A stretch of DNA of 64,000 nt from Xenopus tropicalis. Taxonomy: Eukaryota > Chordata > Amphibia > Anura > Pipidae. A program made the position numbers and the translations under genes. The number at the start of each line of letters is the position of its first letter. Positions within the stretch are counted from its first letter, which is position 1. The notes beneath the pieces were generated by a model. The model worked only from the letters and a program-made list of their open reading frames with translations, did not search any database and was not told where the DNA came from. Shown here piece after piece: positions 21,720-32,901 of the stretch. The DNA lies in the NCBI RefSeq assembly GCF_000004195.4, contig NC_030679.2, positions 19,621,212 to 19,685,211 on the forward strand. The letters are read 5' to 3'.

Positions 21720-22640
21720 ATGATTATTTACCTTGGTTTTAAATGACATCATTTGTGCTTCCGCATCCTTTTTTCTCATTGAGGCCTGAATTCAGACAAT
21801 CCAGCCAGTCTTTATATCAGCCAGATAGTTAGCGGGACAGATAGGAAAGTATATTGCTCAACAGTGCTTTAAAAGTACTTTAACAAAAATTACCCACACC
21901 CCCTTGGAGTCAGTGCAGACTGTTATTGAGGAGATGAAAAGCAAGTAATTTGTTGCATTATGCAAGGAGCAGAAGTGTGTAATATTACATACACATTTAC
22001 ACTAGATTATTACCACTATGTGTTTGTGGCAATAACATTTCCTAAAGTGTGTGCTACGGGGAGAGGGATGGACGTGAATGCACTCTTTTCACTAGACGTG
22101 TTCCTTTTGGCTTGTGTGTGCTGCTAGCCATTAAATCTCCTTTCATCTGATTAATCTTGGAATTGAGACTGCATATGGTTTCTCCTTCAGTTGCCTTCTA
22201 GCCCCTGTATTAATCATTCACTATAACAGCCCATTAATGTCTCCTAACTTTTTAAAGATGACAAATTTGATTTGACTGATTTCAATCAGAGTTAAGGGAC
22301 AGTCCCAGGGGTTTTGGTGGCTACTTAAATGCCTTAGCATTTCCCATACTTATTTGTTACAATCTGGCTTAAGAGGCAGCGAGTCAGTGTTTTAACTCTT
22401 TTTTGGCACACACTATTGACTTATTTTGGCTGGAGTTCACTAACCCTTCATGTGGCAGATAAAATTCCGAATGATTGTGAGAGCAGGTCGCTATCAAAAA
22501 GTGGCTAAATTCCAGGACTGTTTTTAAAAAAAGATTCTGATTAATCTAAATCCTTAGCATTGAGCCGTATTGATTCTAAAGCCTTGGGGACTTATTTATA
22601 CACTGCTAAAATAGAACTGCATTCTATAGCAAAGCACTGA
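21720..22640. promoter_or_regulatory. candidate conserved non-coding island
   Basis: About 0.9 kb of even-complexity sequence with no microsatellite, no long ORF and no match to other parts of the window. It contains GATTAATC (22149-22156, a bicoid-class palindrome), a TATTAATCATT word near 22210 and a TTGATTTGACTGATTTCAATC pair near 22270. In a gene desert beside a developmental regulator, such islands are often enhancers. Inference only. Confidence 0.3.
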
Positions 22641-23400
22641 CCTTTTTGGAGGAAATACAAAAAAAAGCAGTAAAGACTTTGCAGTTGCTGTCAGTGGAAA
22701 GTAAAACAATATTTTAATAGAAATTCTATTAAAGTAGTATAATGTTCATGAAATAATGTTTTGTTGGCAGGTTCAGAGAAGAAATGATGTTAAAATGTAG
22801 TTGTTTTTGTGATATATGATTTTTATAAATAATTGGTGAAACACAAGCATTTACCCAAAATGCCAGATTTTTCCTTTTTTGATCTTTTATAAATAGGGCA
22901 TTATTATATTATTATAGTGAAACCAACGTTGGTTTCCTTTTCTCAAATGTATTTAGATTTAAATATGCAACGATTTAAGTGAAATACAAACATTGCCACC
23001 ATTTTCATATTTGAATCATTCATAAATAGGGATCTAGGACTTTAAGGTCAACTTAAGTTTTCTCAAATGTATTCAAATGAGAGTTTCACTGTTAATAGTT
23101 TGCTGTTGGGTCAGAATTTGCATTTGGTTGATCCAACTATAGATCAGGTGCAGCTAAAATATAAACGGATATGTCAGTTTAATTGAAATGAAGATTTAGG
23201 CCCCATGAACTCCTTCAATATAGTTGTATAATTGTATAATAATAATAACAATAATAACATACAGCTGGACCTCAATTCATTTTTGTAAATACAAATACGA
23301 CCATGCCTCTCTTGCACCTTTAACATTAATGCTCACTGTCCTCCTTGTAATTCCGACTAAGTTGATAAGTAAATCCCTAGATAATTGTTCTCGTTAAATG
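22640..23400. other. no gene recognised; single-copy-looking AT-rich DNA
   Basis: No ORF of note, no recognised repeat terminus and a short (AAT)n at about 23238-23255. Confidence 0.5.
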
Positions 23401-23960
23401 TTTTTTACAGCCCGATAAAAACAGAACGTTCAATCTACCAGCGAATGGGTTAAAAGTGGATCAAACAGCAGACCTTACATTTGTTCTTCATTATTTAAGC
23501 CTTCCAAATAGTCTCAAGCTCTAGACTGCTTGTGCTAACTATAAAACGTTGCATACAACCCCCCCCCCCCCCCTATTCACTTCCACCACCCTCGGCCCCT
23601 GGAAGCACACCCATTCCCTGCTGAAAATAACCTTGCCTAAGCTTCTCCTCTCATGCTCCCTGAGATGGTTTTCATCAAAGGCCTTTGCTGGCTAGCTGGC
23701 TGGCTGGGAGAGATGGTGGTTTGGATCACTGAATGGAGACCAAGCAGCGGCAACACAAATGTGGAATAGATAATGACAGTGTGAGAATAGGGGGGAGAGA
23801 ATATAAACAAAGAATACATGATCACAGGCAGCGCCGTATTAATATTACGTGTTATTACATGCCCTTAGGTTAATACAGTGGGCGATAAGACATTCCGAGA
23901 AGCGCGATGGAATAAATATTCTCCAGGTTTGCAAATAAACCATGTGCGTGTGTGTTTATA
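23400..23960. promoter_or_regulatory. candidate regulatory island with TCF/LEF-like palindrome
   Basis: Single-copy-looking stretch with CAAAGGCCTTTG (23676-23687), a perfect 12-bp palindrome made of two opposed CTTTG half-sites, within ATCAAAGG. Downstream are TATAAACAAAG (Fox-like, about 23800), CGATAAG (GATA-like, 23884-23889) and CAAATAAACCAT (about 23932). A C15 run lies at 23559-23573. Function is inferred. Confidence 0.3.
23559..23573 (+). repeat. poly(C) tract of 15
   Basis: Uninterrupted C15 inside an otherwise even-complexity island. Confidence 0.9.
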
Positions 23961-23964
23961 TATC

Positions 23965-24660
23965 CACTTAAAGGGGAAAATGTACTCTTTTTAAAGGGGC
24001 AGTATACCCCCTTGTTCAACACAAGTGCAATCAATAGAACTTGTGCCAAACATGTTGTTTTAATCGCAAAAAAATCTATGGCTTTTGTTATTTTTTGAGC
24101 TAAACAAACATGGAGATTGGAGATGAATGGAACTGCTCCATGTTTGGTACTTGCAAGGCAGATAAATCATTTTAAGGTGTATAGACATCACAAAAGTTTA
24201 TACATGTAAAAGGAAATGTGTAATATTTGCTAATGTTTGCTAATGTTGGTGACTGTTCCTTTTTGCCACAGGAACAGCATGGGTCCTGATTGCCTTTACA
24301 GTAGAAAATCTAAAGAAACACTTGAGATCAGGTCTGTAGTGTAATGTGGCACATAGGATCAATTACCCTTCATTACAAAGCCATTTACTGCCTTTAGGGC
24401 ACTGGTGGCTAAAAATGCCTGTGTTTGATCAACATAGTAGAGCTGCAAGATATGGGAAAACTTCATCTGAGACAAAGGAAATACATTTTTATTATTCATA
24501 ATTATATAGAAAACAAACTTCTAATGTGACAGAAATGCAGAAACAGCACTTGTGTAAATAATAGAGTAATTATGTGATGAAAATGATCTTCCTTAAAGGG
24601 CATTTAGCCTTTTACATAATATGGATAGTATTCTGATCAATTATGAGTTAATATTCTATT
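23965..24660. other. no gene; possible T2-like termini
   Basis: TTAAAGGGG words occur at about 23970 and 23992, and CCTTAAAGGGC near 24596, compatible with decayed TTAA-type MITE ends. I could not pair them. Confidence 0.3.
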
Positions 24661-24769
24661 GAAAGATAAGAGTCATGTGCCCAAGAAATGCATGTTATTT
24701 TTCCACTGTTCAACATAAAATGGGCACAGGACGGCACCGCCTCCCTGCAGTCTATTCCGAGTCATTTGT

Positions 24770-24965
24770 CCTTGTCATACAGGGACTGGTCCGATTGCCA
24801 TCTTGGAGTCAGGAAGGAATTCTTTCCCCTCTGCGGCAAATTAGAGGGGCTTCAGATGGGGTTTTTTCCTTTCTCTGGATCAACTAGTAGTTAGGCAGGT
24901 TATATATAGGCATTATAGTTGAACATGATTGGTGTATGTCTTTTTTCAACCCAACTTACTATGTT
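24770..24965 (+). mobile_element. CR1-like LINE 3'-end fragment
   Basis: Carries GACTGGTCCGATTGCCATCT TGGAGTCAGG, CTCTGCGGCAAATTAGAGGG, GGATCAACTAGTAGTTAGGC and a terminal CAACCCAACTTACTATGTTG. It is collinear with the reverse complement of 15965-16160. Only the 3' UTR remains. Confidence 0.9.
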
Positions 24966-25019
24966 GTCAGACCAACAAAAGAGGCTAAGGATATTAGGAT
25001 GACTAAGAAGATGCAGCTG

Positions 25020-26220
25020 CACAGGGGTCCCTAAATTCATGGACCCCCTAAGAGCACAAAAAAATTAGTTTTTTCACTACATAAGGAAAATTGCAAACTT
25101 AAACCTGCATACAAAAGGTTAGTATGGGGGAATTTAAAAAAAAGGAGCAGGCTTGTAATAGATATAAAAACTGCTGTTCATATATGGTTTCAGGCAGACA
25201 GGCAATCTAAATATTCTGCCAAATGCCAGATGGGCTGCTGTAGCCTGTCAACACAAACCTTAGTTGTAAAGGCTTCCACCCCAAAGGGGCCGTGATATTT
25301 AGCCCTCTGTTAAACAGGGCCCCCTTGGTTTGGGAGTTGTGTTTAAACAAAAAGACTTATCTAAAAGACTTAATCTGCCCAGGTCATGCCCCATTCCACT
25401 TAAACACTCCCCTTGCCCTATCCAAACCCTCCCCAATGTTTGTAATTTATTTTGTTTTGGGCCTATTGGAGCTGCCTGGGACTCCGTACTTGAAATGCCA
25501 CTGTCCATACCATGGCAGATGACTTCATGTTTGCTGGACTACTCTCAGAATGCTTCACAATGTTAACAAGAGTTAATATATCTGTCTGTTGACAGTTGCA
25601 GTCTGGCAACATCAGGGATGGATTCTTAAAGTAACACTCTCGGATAAAATGTTTCTTCAGCTCTCCAGGGCCTGTTTCCAAATTAATGAAATGGGAACCC
25701 CAATAAAATTCTGCCCTTTCTTTGTTCACCCAACTCTTTGTTCATTGTTCCTGTGAATGGAGCTGGGACATTAAACCTATTTTCAAATAATAACAGACAT
25801 TACAGTACAGTACAGTGCCTGCTCTTCTGATGTTTGACTGCAGTATATTATCAGCCATTCAAAATTCCACAGTAATCTCTTTACGTTGGATAGCAACAAG
25901 ATGGCTGAGGTAGGCAGGATTCTTAATGCTCTGGGTTCAAGAGGCAGGATTTGTTCCCAGCTGTACAAAATAGGAATGCATTTCTCTTTGTATTAAACAG
26001 GATTTGGCAGAAGAGACAAGTTTCTATAGTACAACTGAAGACAGGGGGCAGTTAGTGAGGGGGGGGATGATGGCAAGGCAGTGTGGACAATGTGGTAGGG
26101 ATTGGAGCGAGCAAAGAGCAGCATGTAAAAGTGATCAGTAAGTGTAGTGTTTAGACTGAGCAGGGAAAGAGGTGGGTTTCAATATGTGAATGAGAAAATG
26201 GGAGGTTGTGTATTTAGGCA
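25020..26220. other. no gene recognised; mixed decayed repeats
   Basis: A short piece of the CTGGACTGGCAATCTG-family repeat (GTACTTGAAATGCCACTGTC, about 25487) and a degraded CCAAAGGGGCCGTGATATTT segment are visible. ORFs of 60-90 codons overlap each other on both strands and look random. Confidence 0.45.
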
Positions 26221-26226
26221 TATATT

Positions 26227-26502
26227 TAGGGATGTGTTGAATCCACTATATTGGGATTTGGCTAAATCCTTAACTGAATCTGAACCCATATGTGAATTAG
26301 GGTAAGGAAGGGTTAAAAAAAAGTATCCAATTGTCTGGCCGAACTTAGTCTAAACCCTTGAAATCATGTGACTTTTGGTCACGCTAACAAGGAAATAAGT
26401 AATTTTTTTGCAAAAATCACATGATTTTAAGGGTTTGGATTGACCAGGTACTTAGATTCAGGCAAATCCTGCTGGAAAAGGCTCAGATCCAGTGCATCCC
26501 TA
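26227..26502 (+). mobile_element. hAT-type MITE ('TAGGGATGCACCGAATCC' family)
   Basis: Left end TAGGGATGTGTTGAATCC, right end CCAGTGCATCCCTA. The interior has AAATCATGTGACTTTTGGTC ACG and its mirror AAAAATCACATGATTTTAAG. The closest relative here is 37400-37688. Flanking 8-mers do not match, so the target-site duplication has decayed or the ends are slightly misplaced. Confidence 0.75.
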
Positions 26503-27023
26503 ACAGGTATAGTATCTATTATACAAAATGATTGGGACCTGGATCTCCATACCCAAACAACTAGACCTGCATGTTTTAGTGACCTTGACTAAGAAAAATG
26601 GAGCCTTCATTATATGATTTAACTTCAAGTCCAACCTCTGTATAAATTGTTGAGTAAAATGTTTTCTTAGAACTTCCAGAACAAAGACATGAAATAACAT
26701 GTGAAATAATGTGTGTAAGTCAGAGAAACTGCAAATCTCCTCAGTGTGGTATATACACTATTGTTGCCCAGAAATGATAATGCACAAACTTTTGCCAAAT
26801 TAAGTGAATCTTTGCTCATTTACTAAAATCACCAAGAGAAACGTTTTCAGGTTCAAATCTAGCGCTACTGCGCTCTCTGCACTAGCAATGCTACCCCCTC
26901 AACCCATTCTGAGGATAAAAAAATTAAGCATGCGGGGGGGGGGGTTATAAGTGTATAGCTGGACACAGGGACAGTAAAGAGTTGTTTGCTTTGCTTTTTG
27001 CTTAAAGTTTCTCATTTTTGGTT

Positions 27024-27530
27024 TTAAAGGACAATGAAAGGTTAATATAAATTAAAAGTAAGTCTAAAGGCATTCTTTTTAAGTACTTACTGCACATCTA
27101 AATTCACAGATCCCTGCTTGCTTCTCAGAGATATGGTGCTGGCAGCCTACAGCAGTGTGAAGCCTACAGTGACATCACTGAAATCTCTCTCCCCTTCCTG
27201 TAGGTGCCAGCGGCAGCCTTCCTATTTTCTGAGCATGTGTGTAACTTGATCCTGTCTCCTGCTCTGAGCTACACATGCCCACCAGCCAATCAGAAGCGGA
27301 TCTGGCAGAGGGGAGGGGGGAGGGAATGAAACACATGTGCAGTATGAAGCAAGGAGGGAAAGGAAGAGGGAATACCTTTTTAAAGATGGCTGCCTGTTCT
27401 AGAAAATGTGAAGTAAGTGTGACTGAGTAAATATTTGAATAGGTGAGCCAAAAGTGTGGTGTTTTTACTAAACAATAGGAGGACTATTGGGCAGTATGCT
27501 TTTTAAATTTTGACTTGCATTCTCCTTTAA
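27024..27530. mobile_element. TTAA-type MITE (T2/Kolobok-like), 507 bp
   Basis: Left end TTAAAGGACAATGAAAGG. The reverse complement of the right end is TTAAAGGAGAATGCAAGT, with 15 of 18 positions alike and TTAA at both borders. The TTAAAGG terminus is the known signature of the T2 family of Xenopus MITEs. The interior is GC-richer (CAGCCAATCAGAAGCGG, GGGGAGGGGGGAGGG) and has no ORF. Confidence 0.75.
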
Positions 27531-27534
27531 GGCA

Positions 27535-27957
27535 GTACCATAATTATAGCATGTCTTGCATTTGAGAAGGGATTTTTTGCTCCTTTTAACCCTTCTTTCC
27601 CTAACCAGAATGGTCCTGTTTCTTCTTTATGGTAGTTATGGAGACCTAGTAGGTAAGGGTGCACTTTTTTTTTTTTAATTTTCTAGGGTATTGCACCATA
27701 ATGTGAGGATAAGAAGAAGTGGAGAAGTGGTCATACTCAGCACTGCCATAACCAGCACACTGGGTAGGTTAGACAGGTCTGGGATCATGGGAAGGCAGGT
27801 AGGAATCCTGTAATGCCAGTGCCAGTGGATGTACGGGGTGAAGAAAAGGCCTATTTGCTCCTGTCTATGCACGGGAACATCACTGGATTTTGGTACAGAA
27901 ACACTAATCTATGCATTTTCAAGTTGAAATCTGGTTGATGCCATTCCTGTCAGTGCA
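27535..27957. other. no gene recognised
   Basis: Single-copy-looking intergenic DNA with a T9 run near 27668. A 65-codon minus-strand frame (27675-27872) has no recognisable motif. Confidence 0.4.
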
Positions 27958-27965
27958 CATGTGAC

Positions 27966-28176
27966 CAGGGGCGGGCCAAGCCGACCAGGCCCCCTAGGCA
28001 ACCCGGTCGGCCAACTCCGCCCATTAGATCGGTCATTGCCTCCGCCGCTAATGACAAGCGGCGGAGGCAATGACAAAGTAGCACTAGGGGTAGGCAGGAG
28101 AGGCTCCTGCCTGGCGCCCCTCAATCGTTGCGCCCTAGGCAGCTGCCTCTTCTGCCTACCCCTAGTTCTGGCCCTG
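27966..28176 (+). mobile_element. hAT-type MITE with perfect 8-bp target duplication
   Basis: A 211-bp element starting CAGGGGCGGGCCAAG and ending AGTTCTGGCCCTG. It is flanked on both sides by CATGTGAC (27958-27965 and 28177-28184), a perfect 8-bp target-site duplication. The interior has an inverted pair GCCTCCGCCGCTAATGAC / AAGCGGCGGAGGCAATG and is GC-rich compared with its surroundings. An 8-bp duplication and CAGGG ends are hAT hallmarks. Confidence 0.93.
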
Positions 28177-28568
28177 CATGTGACCTGGTTACACCAACAA
28201 GGAAATCTGTAACTTTTTCCATGCACTTAATGCGGGGTTCTTTTCTACCCTTCTTTGCCTATGCAAAATAGCAGATTTGGCGCATACCTGGTTTAAATGG
28301 TATTTGTACATCTAATTGCTATTGCTTTTATTTCAATGGCTACTTTTGTCTAGTGAAATTAAGGAGGCACTAGTGAATCCAGGATTCTGCCTTTTTTAAA
28401 CAGTATTTAAATTCGGCTGAATTCATATCCTTTTCCATGTGCGTTTTTGTCACATAAACATGGAGGTTGAACATTTTTCACTTTGCTTTAACCCTCTGTG
28501 GCCTTATTTGGATTCGAGGTTTGGTCAAATCCCAAAATAGTGAATTCAGTGCATTCCTAAGTGACTTA

Positions 28569-28765
28569 GATTGTAAGCTCTACGGGGCAGGGACCTCCTT
28601 CCTACTGTGTCTCATACCACATGGCACTTATATATATATATATATATTTATTGTATATATTTATTATAACACTTGTCCTCTCTGTGTGTAATTTTGTATA
28701 TTGTAGGATTGTACAGCGCTGTGTACCCTTGCGGCATTTTATAAATAAAGTTATACATACACACA
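28569..28765 (+). repeat. SINE-type 3' end
   Basis: GATTGTAAGCTCTACGGGGC AGGGACC is followed, after a (TA)n tract, by TTGTACAGCGCTGTGTACCC and TTTATAAATAAAGTTATA. The tail matches 11213-11310 in reverse. The tRNA-like head is absent. Confidence 0.75.
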
Positions 28766-28968
28766 TACAAGTGAAACAATATTGCATAAGGCATCCGATT
28801 AATAGAAGCATACACGTCTTTGGGAGAAACTGAGTATTTGCTGGGGGAAAGCTCCTTCCAGCGATAAAAATATCCCTCTGGACTACATCTCCCAGCATGC
28901 TTCTTCCCTTTAAATAATGTCACAGTATGCTGGCTATTGCAACACCTGATTAAACATCCCTATTTTAT

Positions 28969-29835
28969 ACAGATATGGGACCTATTATCCAGAATGCTTG
29001 GGACCTGGGGTTTTCCAGATAAGGGGTCTTTCCATAATCTGGATCTCCATGCTTCTCCAAGTCTTCTAAAAAATCATTTAAAAATTAAATTAACGCAATA
29101 GGATTTTTTAACCCCCAATAAGGATTCATTATATCTTAGTTGGGATCAAGTACAGGTACTGTTTTATTATTACAGAGAAAAGGGAATCATTTAACCATTA
29201 AATAAACCCAATAGGGCTGTTCTGCCCCCAATAAGGGGTAATTATATCTTAGTTGGGATCAAGTACAGGTACTGTTTTATTATTACAGAGAAAAGGGAAT
29301 CATTTAACCATTAAATAAACCCAATAGGGCTGTTCTGCCCCCAATAAGGGGTAATTATATCTTAGTTGGGATCAAGTACAGGTACTGTTTTATTATTACA
29401 GAGAAAAGGGAATCATTTAACCATTAAATAAACCCAATAGGATTGTTCTGCCCCCAATAAGGGGTAATTATATCTTAGTTGGGATCAAGTACAGGTACTG
29501 TTTTATTATTACAGAGAAAAGGGAATCATTTAACCATTAAATAAACCCAATAGGGCTGTTCTGCCCCCAATAAGGGGTAATTATATCTTAGTTGGGATCA
29601 AGTACAGGTACTGTTTTATTATTACAGAGAAAAGGGAATCATTTAACCATTAAATAAACCCAATAGGGCTGTTCTGCCCCCAATAAGGGGTAATTATATC
29701 TTAGTTGGGATCAAGTACAGGTACTGTTTTATATTTACAAATAAAAAGGAAATGTGTTTTTTACATTTTGAATAATTTGATTAAAATGGAGTCTATGGGA
29801 GACAACCTTTCCAGATAATGGATCCCATACCTGTA
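28969..29835 (+). mobile_element. palindromic MITE, 'ACAGGTATGGGA' family, copy 6, with amplified 113-bp core
   Basis: Ends are ACAGATATGGGACCTATTAT and GATCCCATACCTGTA. The core is expanded: GGGAATCATTTAACCATTAA recurs at 29182, 29295, 29408, 29521 and 29634, each exactly 113 bp apart, after a diverged first copy. The units are almost identical (one GGATTG versus GGGCTG change). Normal copies are about 320 bp; this one is 867 bp. Confidence 0.95.
29182..29737 (+). repeat. 113-bp tandem repeat inside a MITE, about 5 copies
   Basis: Each unit contains CCCAATAGGGCTGTTCTGCC, GGGGTAATTATATCTTAGTT and CAGGTACTGTTTTATTATTA. The same derived unit is present at 41231-41568. Confidence 0.95.
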
Positions 29836-29941
29836 GTAGCACTCAGATAAATGTTCTATAGCTGTGTTTTATAAGAAGGAATTTCAGTGGCCCCATTCAG
29901 AGCTACTCCAGAAGTCTTTCTTCATTCAGTAAGCTTTTGTT

Positions 29942-30240
29942 AAAGGGACAGCTCACCTTTACAGAAATTTTTTTTTTAGTACCCAAAAATGCTTCTCTTT
30001 AATAATTTTTTCCAACATGTAAGCTTATGGTAAACAATAAAAAATTCCCATTCTATTCTATATCTTTTACCATTTTTTTTCCCAAAGTCAAAGCTAACGT
30101 TAAATAATAAGCAAAAGAAAATGGGTAATTATTTGTAATATACTATTTGTAAATGACAAATGACAACAACTTTCCCTTGCATTAAAATGGGGGCTTAAAT
30201 TTAACAAAATTTAAAAATTTGCTAATTATTTATCTGCGCT
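29942..30240 (+). mobile_element. T2-like MITE fragment
   Basis: Begins TTAAAGGGACAGCTCACCTT TAC, a TTAAAGG terminus. The right end is not defined. Confidence 0.4.
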
Positions 30241-30379
30241 GGAAGCCAGATATGCAATAAGTCAAGACGGGATATTGTAGTATCCCGCTAATTCTAGTCA
30301 TTTATATGTCATTACCCAGAATCCTCATTTGCTTAACATTGCATTGACGTGAGAGCAGGGGGCCTAAAAAGAGTCCCAA

Positions 30380-30640
30380 ACAGACTTGTTCTATTTTTGC
30401 CTTTACCCCTGTTCATATGTGATGCTGTTCAGAGCATACAGCCCACAGCTCTTTATCTAAATATAGCAGTAAATCGACGGCCTGTCAGAAGTCATGTAAT
30501 TACATGAACTCCATAAAAAGCATCTCTGCACTGCTGTTTACATTACTTTGCAGACCAGTCGCTGACCTGTCTTTTGTATTCATGGCTTCCCTGAAAGGCC
30601 AATATAAATCACCCCTCACCCAGCTCGGCTGCGGTTGAAG
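30380..30640. promoter_or_regulatory. candidate cardiac-type enhancer: overlapping GATA and MEF2 motifs
   Basis: Single-copy-looking stretch about 22 kb upstream of hand1. CTAAATATAG at 30457-30466 is an exact match to the MEF2 consensus, and TTATCT (AGATAA, GATA) at 30453-30458 overlaps it. TCATGTAATTACATGA at 30492-30507 is a perfect 16-bp palindrome with a TAATTA homeodomain core. GATA4 and MEF2C are established cardiac co-regulators. The enhancer call is inferred from the clustering. Confidence 0.4.
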
Positions 30641-30649
30641 AATGGTACA

Positions 30650-31600
30650 TGCTGTTTTTATTCCAGTAGTAAGGAGATACATGGTGCTGACATTAACACC
30701 TGGCTATGGATCTTTCTGGGATCAATCTCAGCCAAATGAGAGGGGATTGATCATAAACCTCCCTGTTCCCCTGTTTCACTAGTAATTCAGTATCTGTGCA
30801 AGTGCATATACTTCCAAATACATGGGGTTTTTAGTTACAAAGTAATGATCATAAAATTTGCAGGCCACCATTCAATATCAAGGTAAACCCCTGATGGTGG
30901 TCCTAACTATTTACCTCCAGTCATATTTTTCATAGGCTGGCACCTCCCTGCATGGGAGCATTTCCAATGAAAAGTGTCTCCTGGGAGTTACGCAGCAACA
31001 GCTGGAACACTAAAGGTTACCGATTGCTCCCATCCCGTATCGCATAGGAGGCAGTGAGTAAGAAAGGAATGGCAGTTTGAAGCTTTCTCCCAGTGGCCAT
31101 TTTCTCACTTACACATCGTCAGTGACATTAATATCTGCAAACATCACATATACCATGTAAAGTTCATGTAATGAAGAATGCAGGCTTACACAGGCAGAAC
31201 TTACTTTGGTAAAAAGTCCTGCTTAAATTGTGCCCTGTAATGGTTTAACTCAGGAGAGGAGATTAGGAGAAAAAACATGTTTCTTCAGTGAGTGCGCAGC
31301 TAAAGCAGAGTTTCTATATAAACCAGCAGTGCTATATCTCTATTCATTGGCTGCTAAACTGGAGGGTGTGTTTGGTAACCTGAATTGAGGAGAACTGAGC
31401 ATGCTCAGTAGCCCACAGCCAAAGTGCATTTTTAAGGGAGAAGGCCGAGTGTGTTAGGGGAGGAGAAGGAATCCCAAACTATTAAATGAATGCTTCAGCC
31501 TAACTATTTACCTCTGAATAACAGGAGTGGCAGGTATTTAAAGATTTCAAGGAGGCTGCTTATTCATTACATTTTTATGTAAAAAAAAAGTTTTGCTTTG
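30650..31600. other. no gene recognised; single-copy-looking
   Basis: No repeat family terminus and no domain-bearing ORF. Contains ordinary intergenic sequence of even complexity. Confidence 0.4.
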
Positions 31601-31605
31601 CCTCC

Positions 31606-31780
31606 AGTAAGTATGAGTTAGGATCAAGTACAATGCACTGTTTTATTATTACAGAGAAAAAGGAAATATGTTTTACAACGATGAACTATTTGATTAAAAT
31701 GGAGTGCATGGGAGATGGCCTTCCTGTAATTCAGAGCTTTCTGGATATCAGGTTTTAAGATAACAGATCTCATACCTGTA
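31606..31780 (+). mobile_element. palindromic MITE, 'ACAGGTATGGGA' family, copy 7 (right half)
   Basis: Begins in the core (AGGATCAAGTACAATGCACT), includes AATGGAGTGCATGGGAGATG and ends AACAGATCTCATACCTGTA. The left half is missing. Confidence 0.85.
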
Positions 31781-31789
31781 TAGGAAAGC

Positions 31790-32370
31790 TGCCATAATGC
31801 TTGCATCATAGATAACAATGCAAAAATACACCTAGTTGTTACATTTCCCCCTTTCTATTAGGGTGTCATTTCAGAGAAGGGGGCATAGATAAGGTCATTA
31901 CTACTGGCACTCTTTACTTAGAGAAAGAAGTCAGTTCTGCTGCAGGGAGAAGGCTATCAGTGATTGCTGGCTCATACAGGCTGACTGCACTTGTACACAT
32001 ACATAACATAAAAGGTTCACACCATACCATTCAGTTGTCCCTATTTAGACAGTCCCAAAAAGTTGACCCCCAACACGTACAGTACTTTCCAGAAACGGGC
32101 AGGGGTTTGGAGTGTGCCTGGATGTAACTGGGCATGGGCATGGGCAGGACAGATCAGACATTCTCTAAATGATCCTGATGTTTAATTTTAAAATGTTGGA
32201 AATGTATGAATGGCACTAAAATCTAAAATGTATTTTTTGGGGGGATTTGGATTGGATAAAAGATCTCAGCCTACTACAGATCCCCTATAATGAAAGTTGA
32301 AGAACGCACAGATATATTCCTGCAGTAGTTCACCTTTAAAGTACCTTTAGTATAATGTAGTCAAAAATAT
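31790..32370. other. no gene recognised
   Basis: No ORF or repeat terminus supported. A T/G-rich word (TTTTTTGGGGGGATTTGG) lies near 32233. Confidence 0.4.
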
Positions 32371-32375
32371 TATTT

Positions 32376-32540
32376 GAGACTAGAGGATGAATATTATTAG
32401 AGACTAGAGGATAGCCTGAAAAGAAAGAAAAGTAATAAACAAGAACAAAAAAATTGTAGAGTCAGAGAGAAATAATTTTTTTGCTGCCGGGGTCAGTGAC
32501 TCCCTTTTAAAAGCAAAAAGGGGTTTGTTCTAGGACTTAC
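32376..32540 (+). repeat. fragment of the 'GGTTGCTAGGG...GCTGCTGGGGTC' repeat
   Basis: Shares GAAAAGTAATAAACAA, AATTTTTTTGCTGCCGGGGT CAGTGACTCCC with the fuller copy at 53815-54110 (CTGCTGGGGTTAGCGAGCCC). A 24-bp direct duplication around GACTAGAGGAT lies near 32380-32410. Confidence 0.5.
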
Positions 32541-32901
32541 ATATGCAAAATATTTTAACTAAAGGGTTAATATTTTGGCAAGTCCCATCTCCTTCTAAGC
32601 CCCCAGTCTTTAAAAAAAAAAGTACTTTTTTTTTTTGTTCCATCTTACTTTAGCTGCGCTTGCAATTGGTGATTTTGTTTACACCATATGTCCATCTGGG
32701 TATTGTCTCTATAATACAAACCAGGGGACAATTGAAAATGAGATATTCATCTTAATGTATCTTTCCTGGTAAACCACTGCAAAAAATTCCTAAAGTAAAC
32801 GTAAGTCAATATCGCTGGAAGCAGTTGTCCAGTGGTGCAGTTGTACCGCCAATAAACCTACAGAGTGATCCAGGAGGAAATATAGAGACAGGGCTTTTAT
32901 T

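Noticed and set aside
27909..28226. 105- and 83-codon ORFs on opposite strands
   Set aside because: They span the GC-rich hAT MITE with its 8-bp duplications; open frames come from GC content and palindromic structure.
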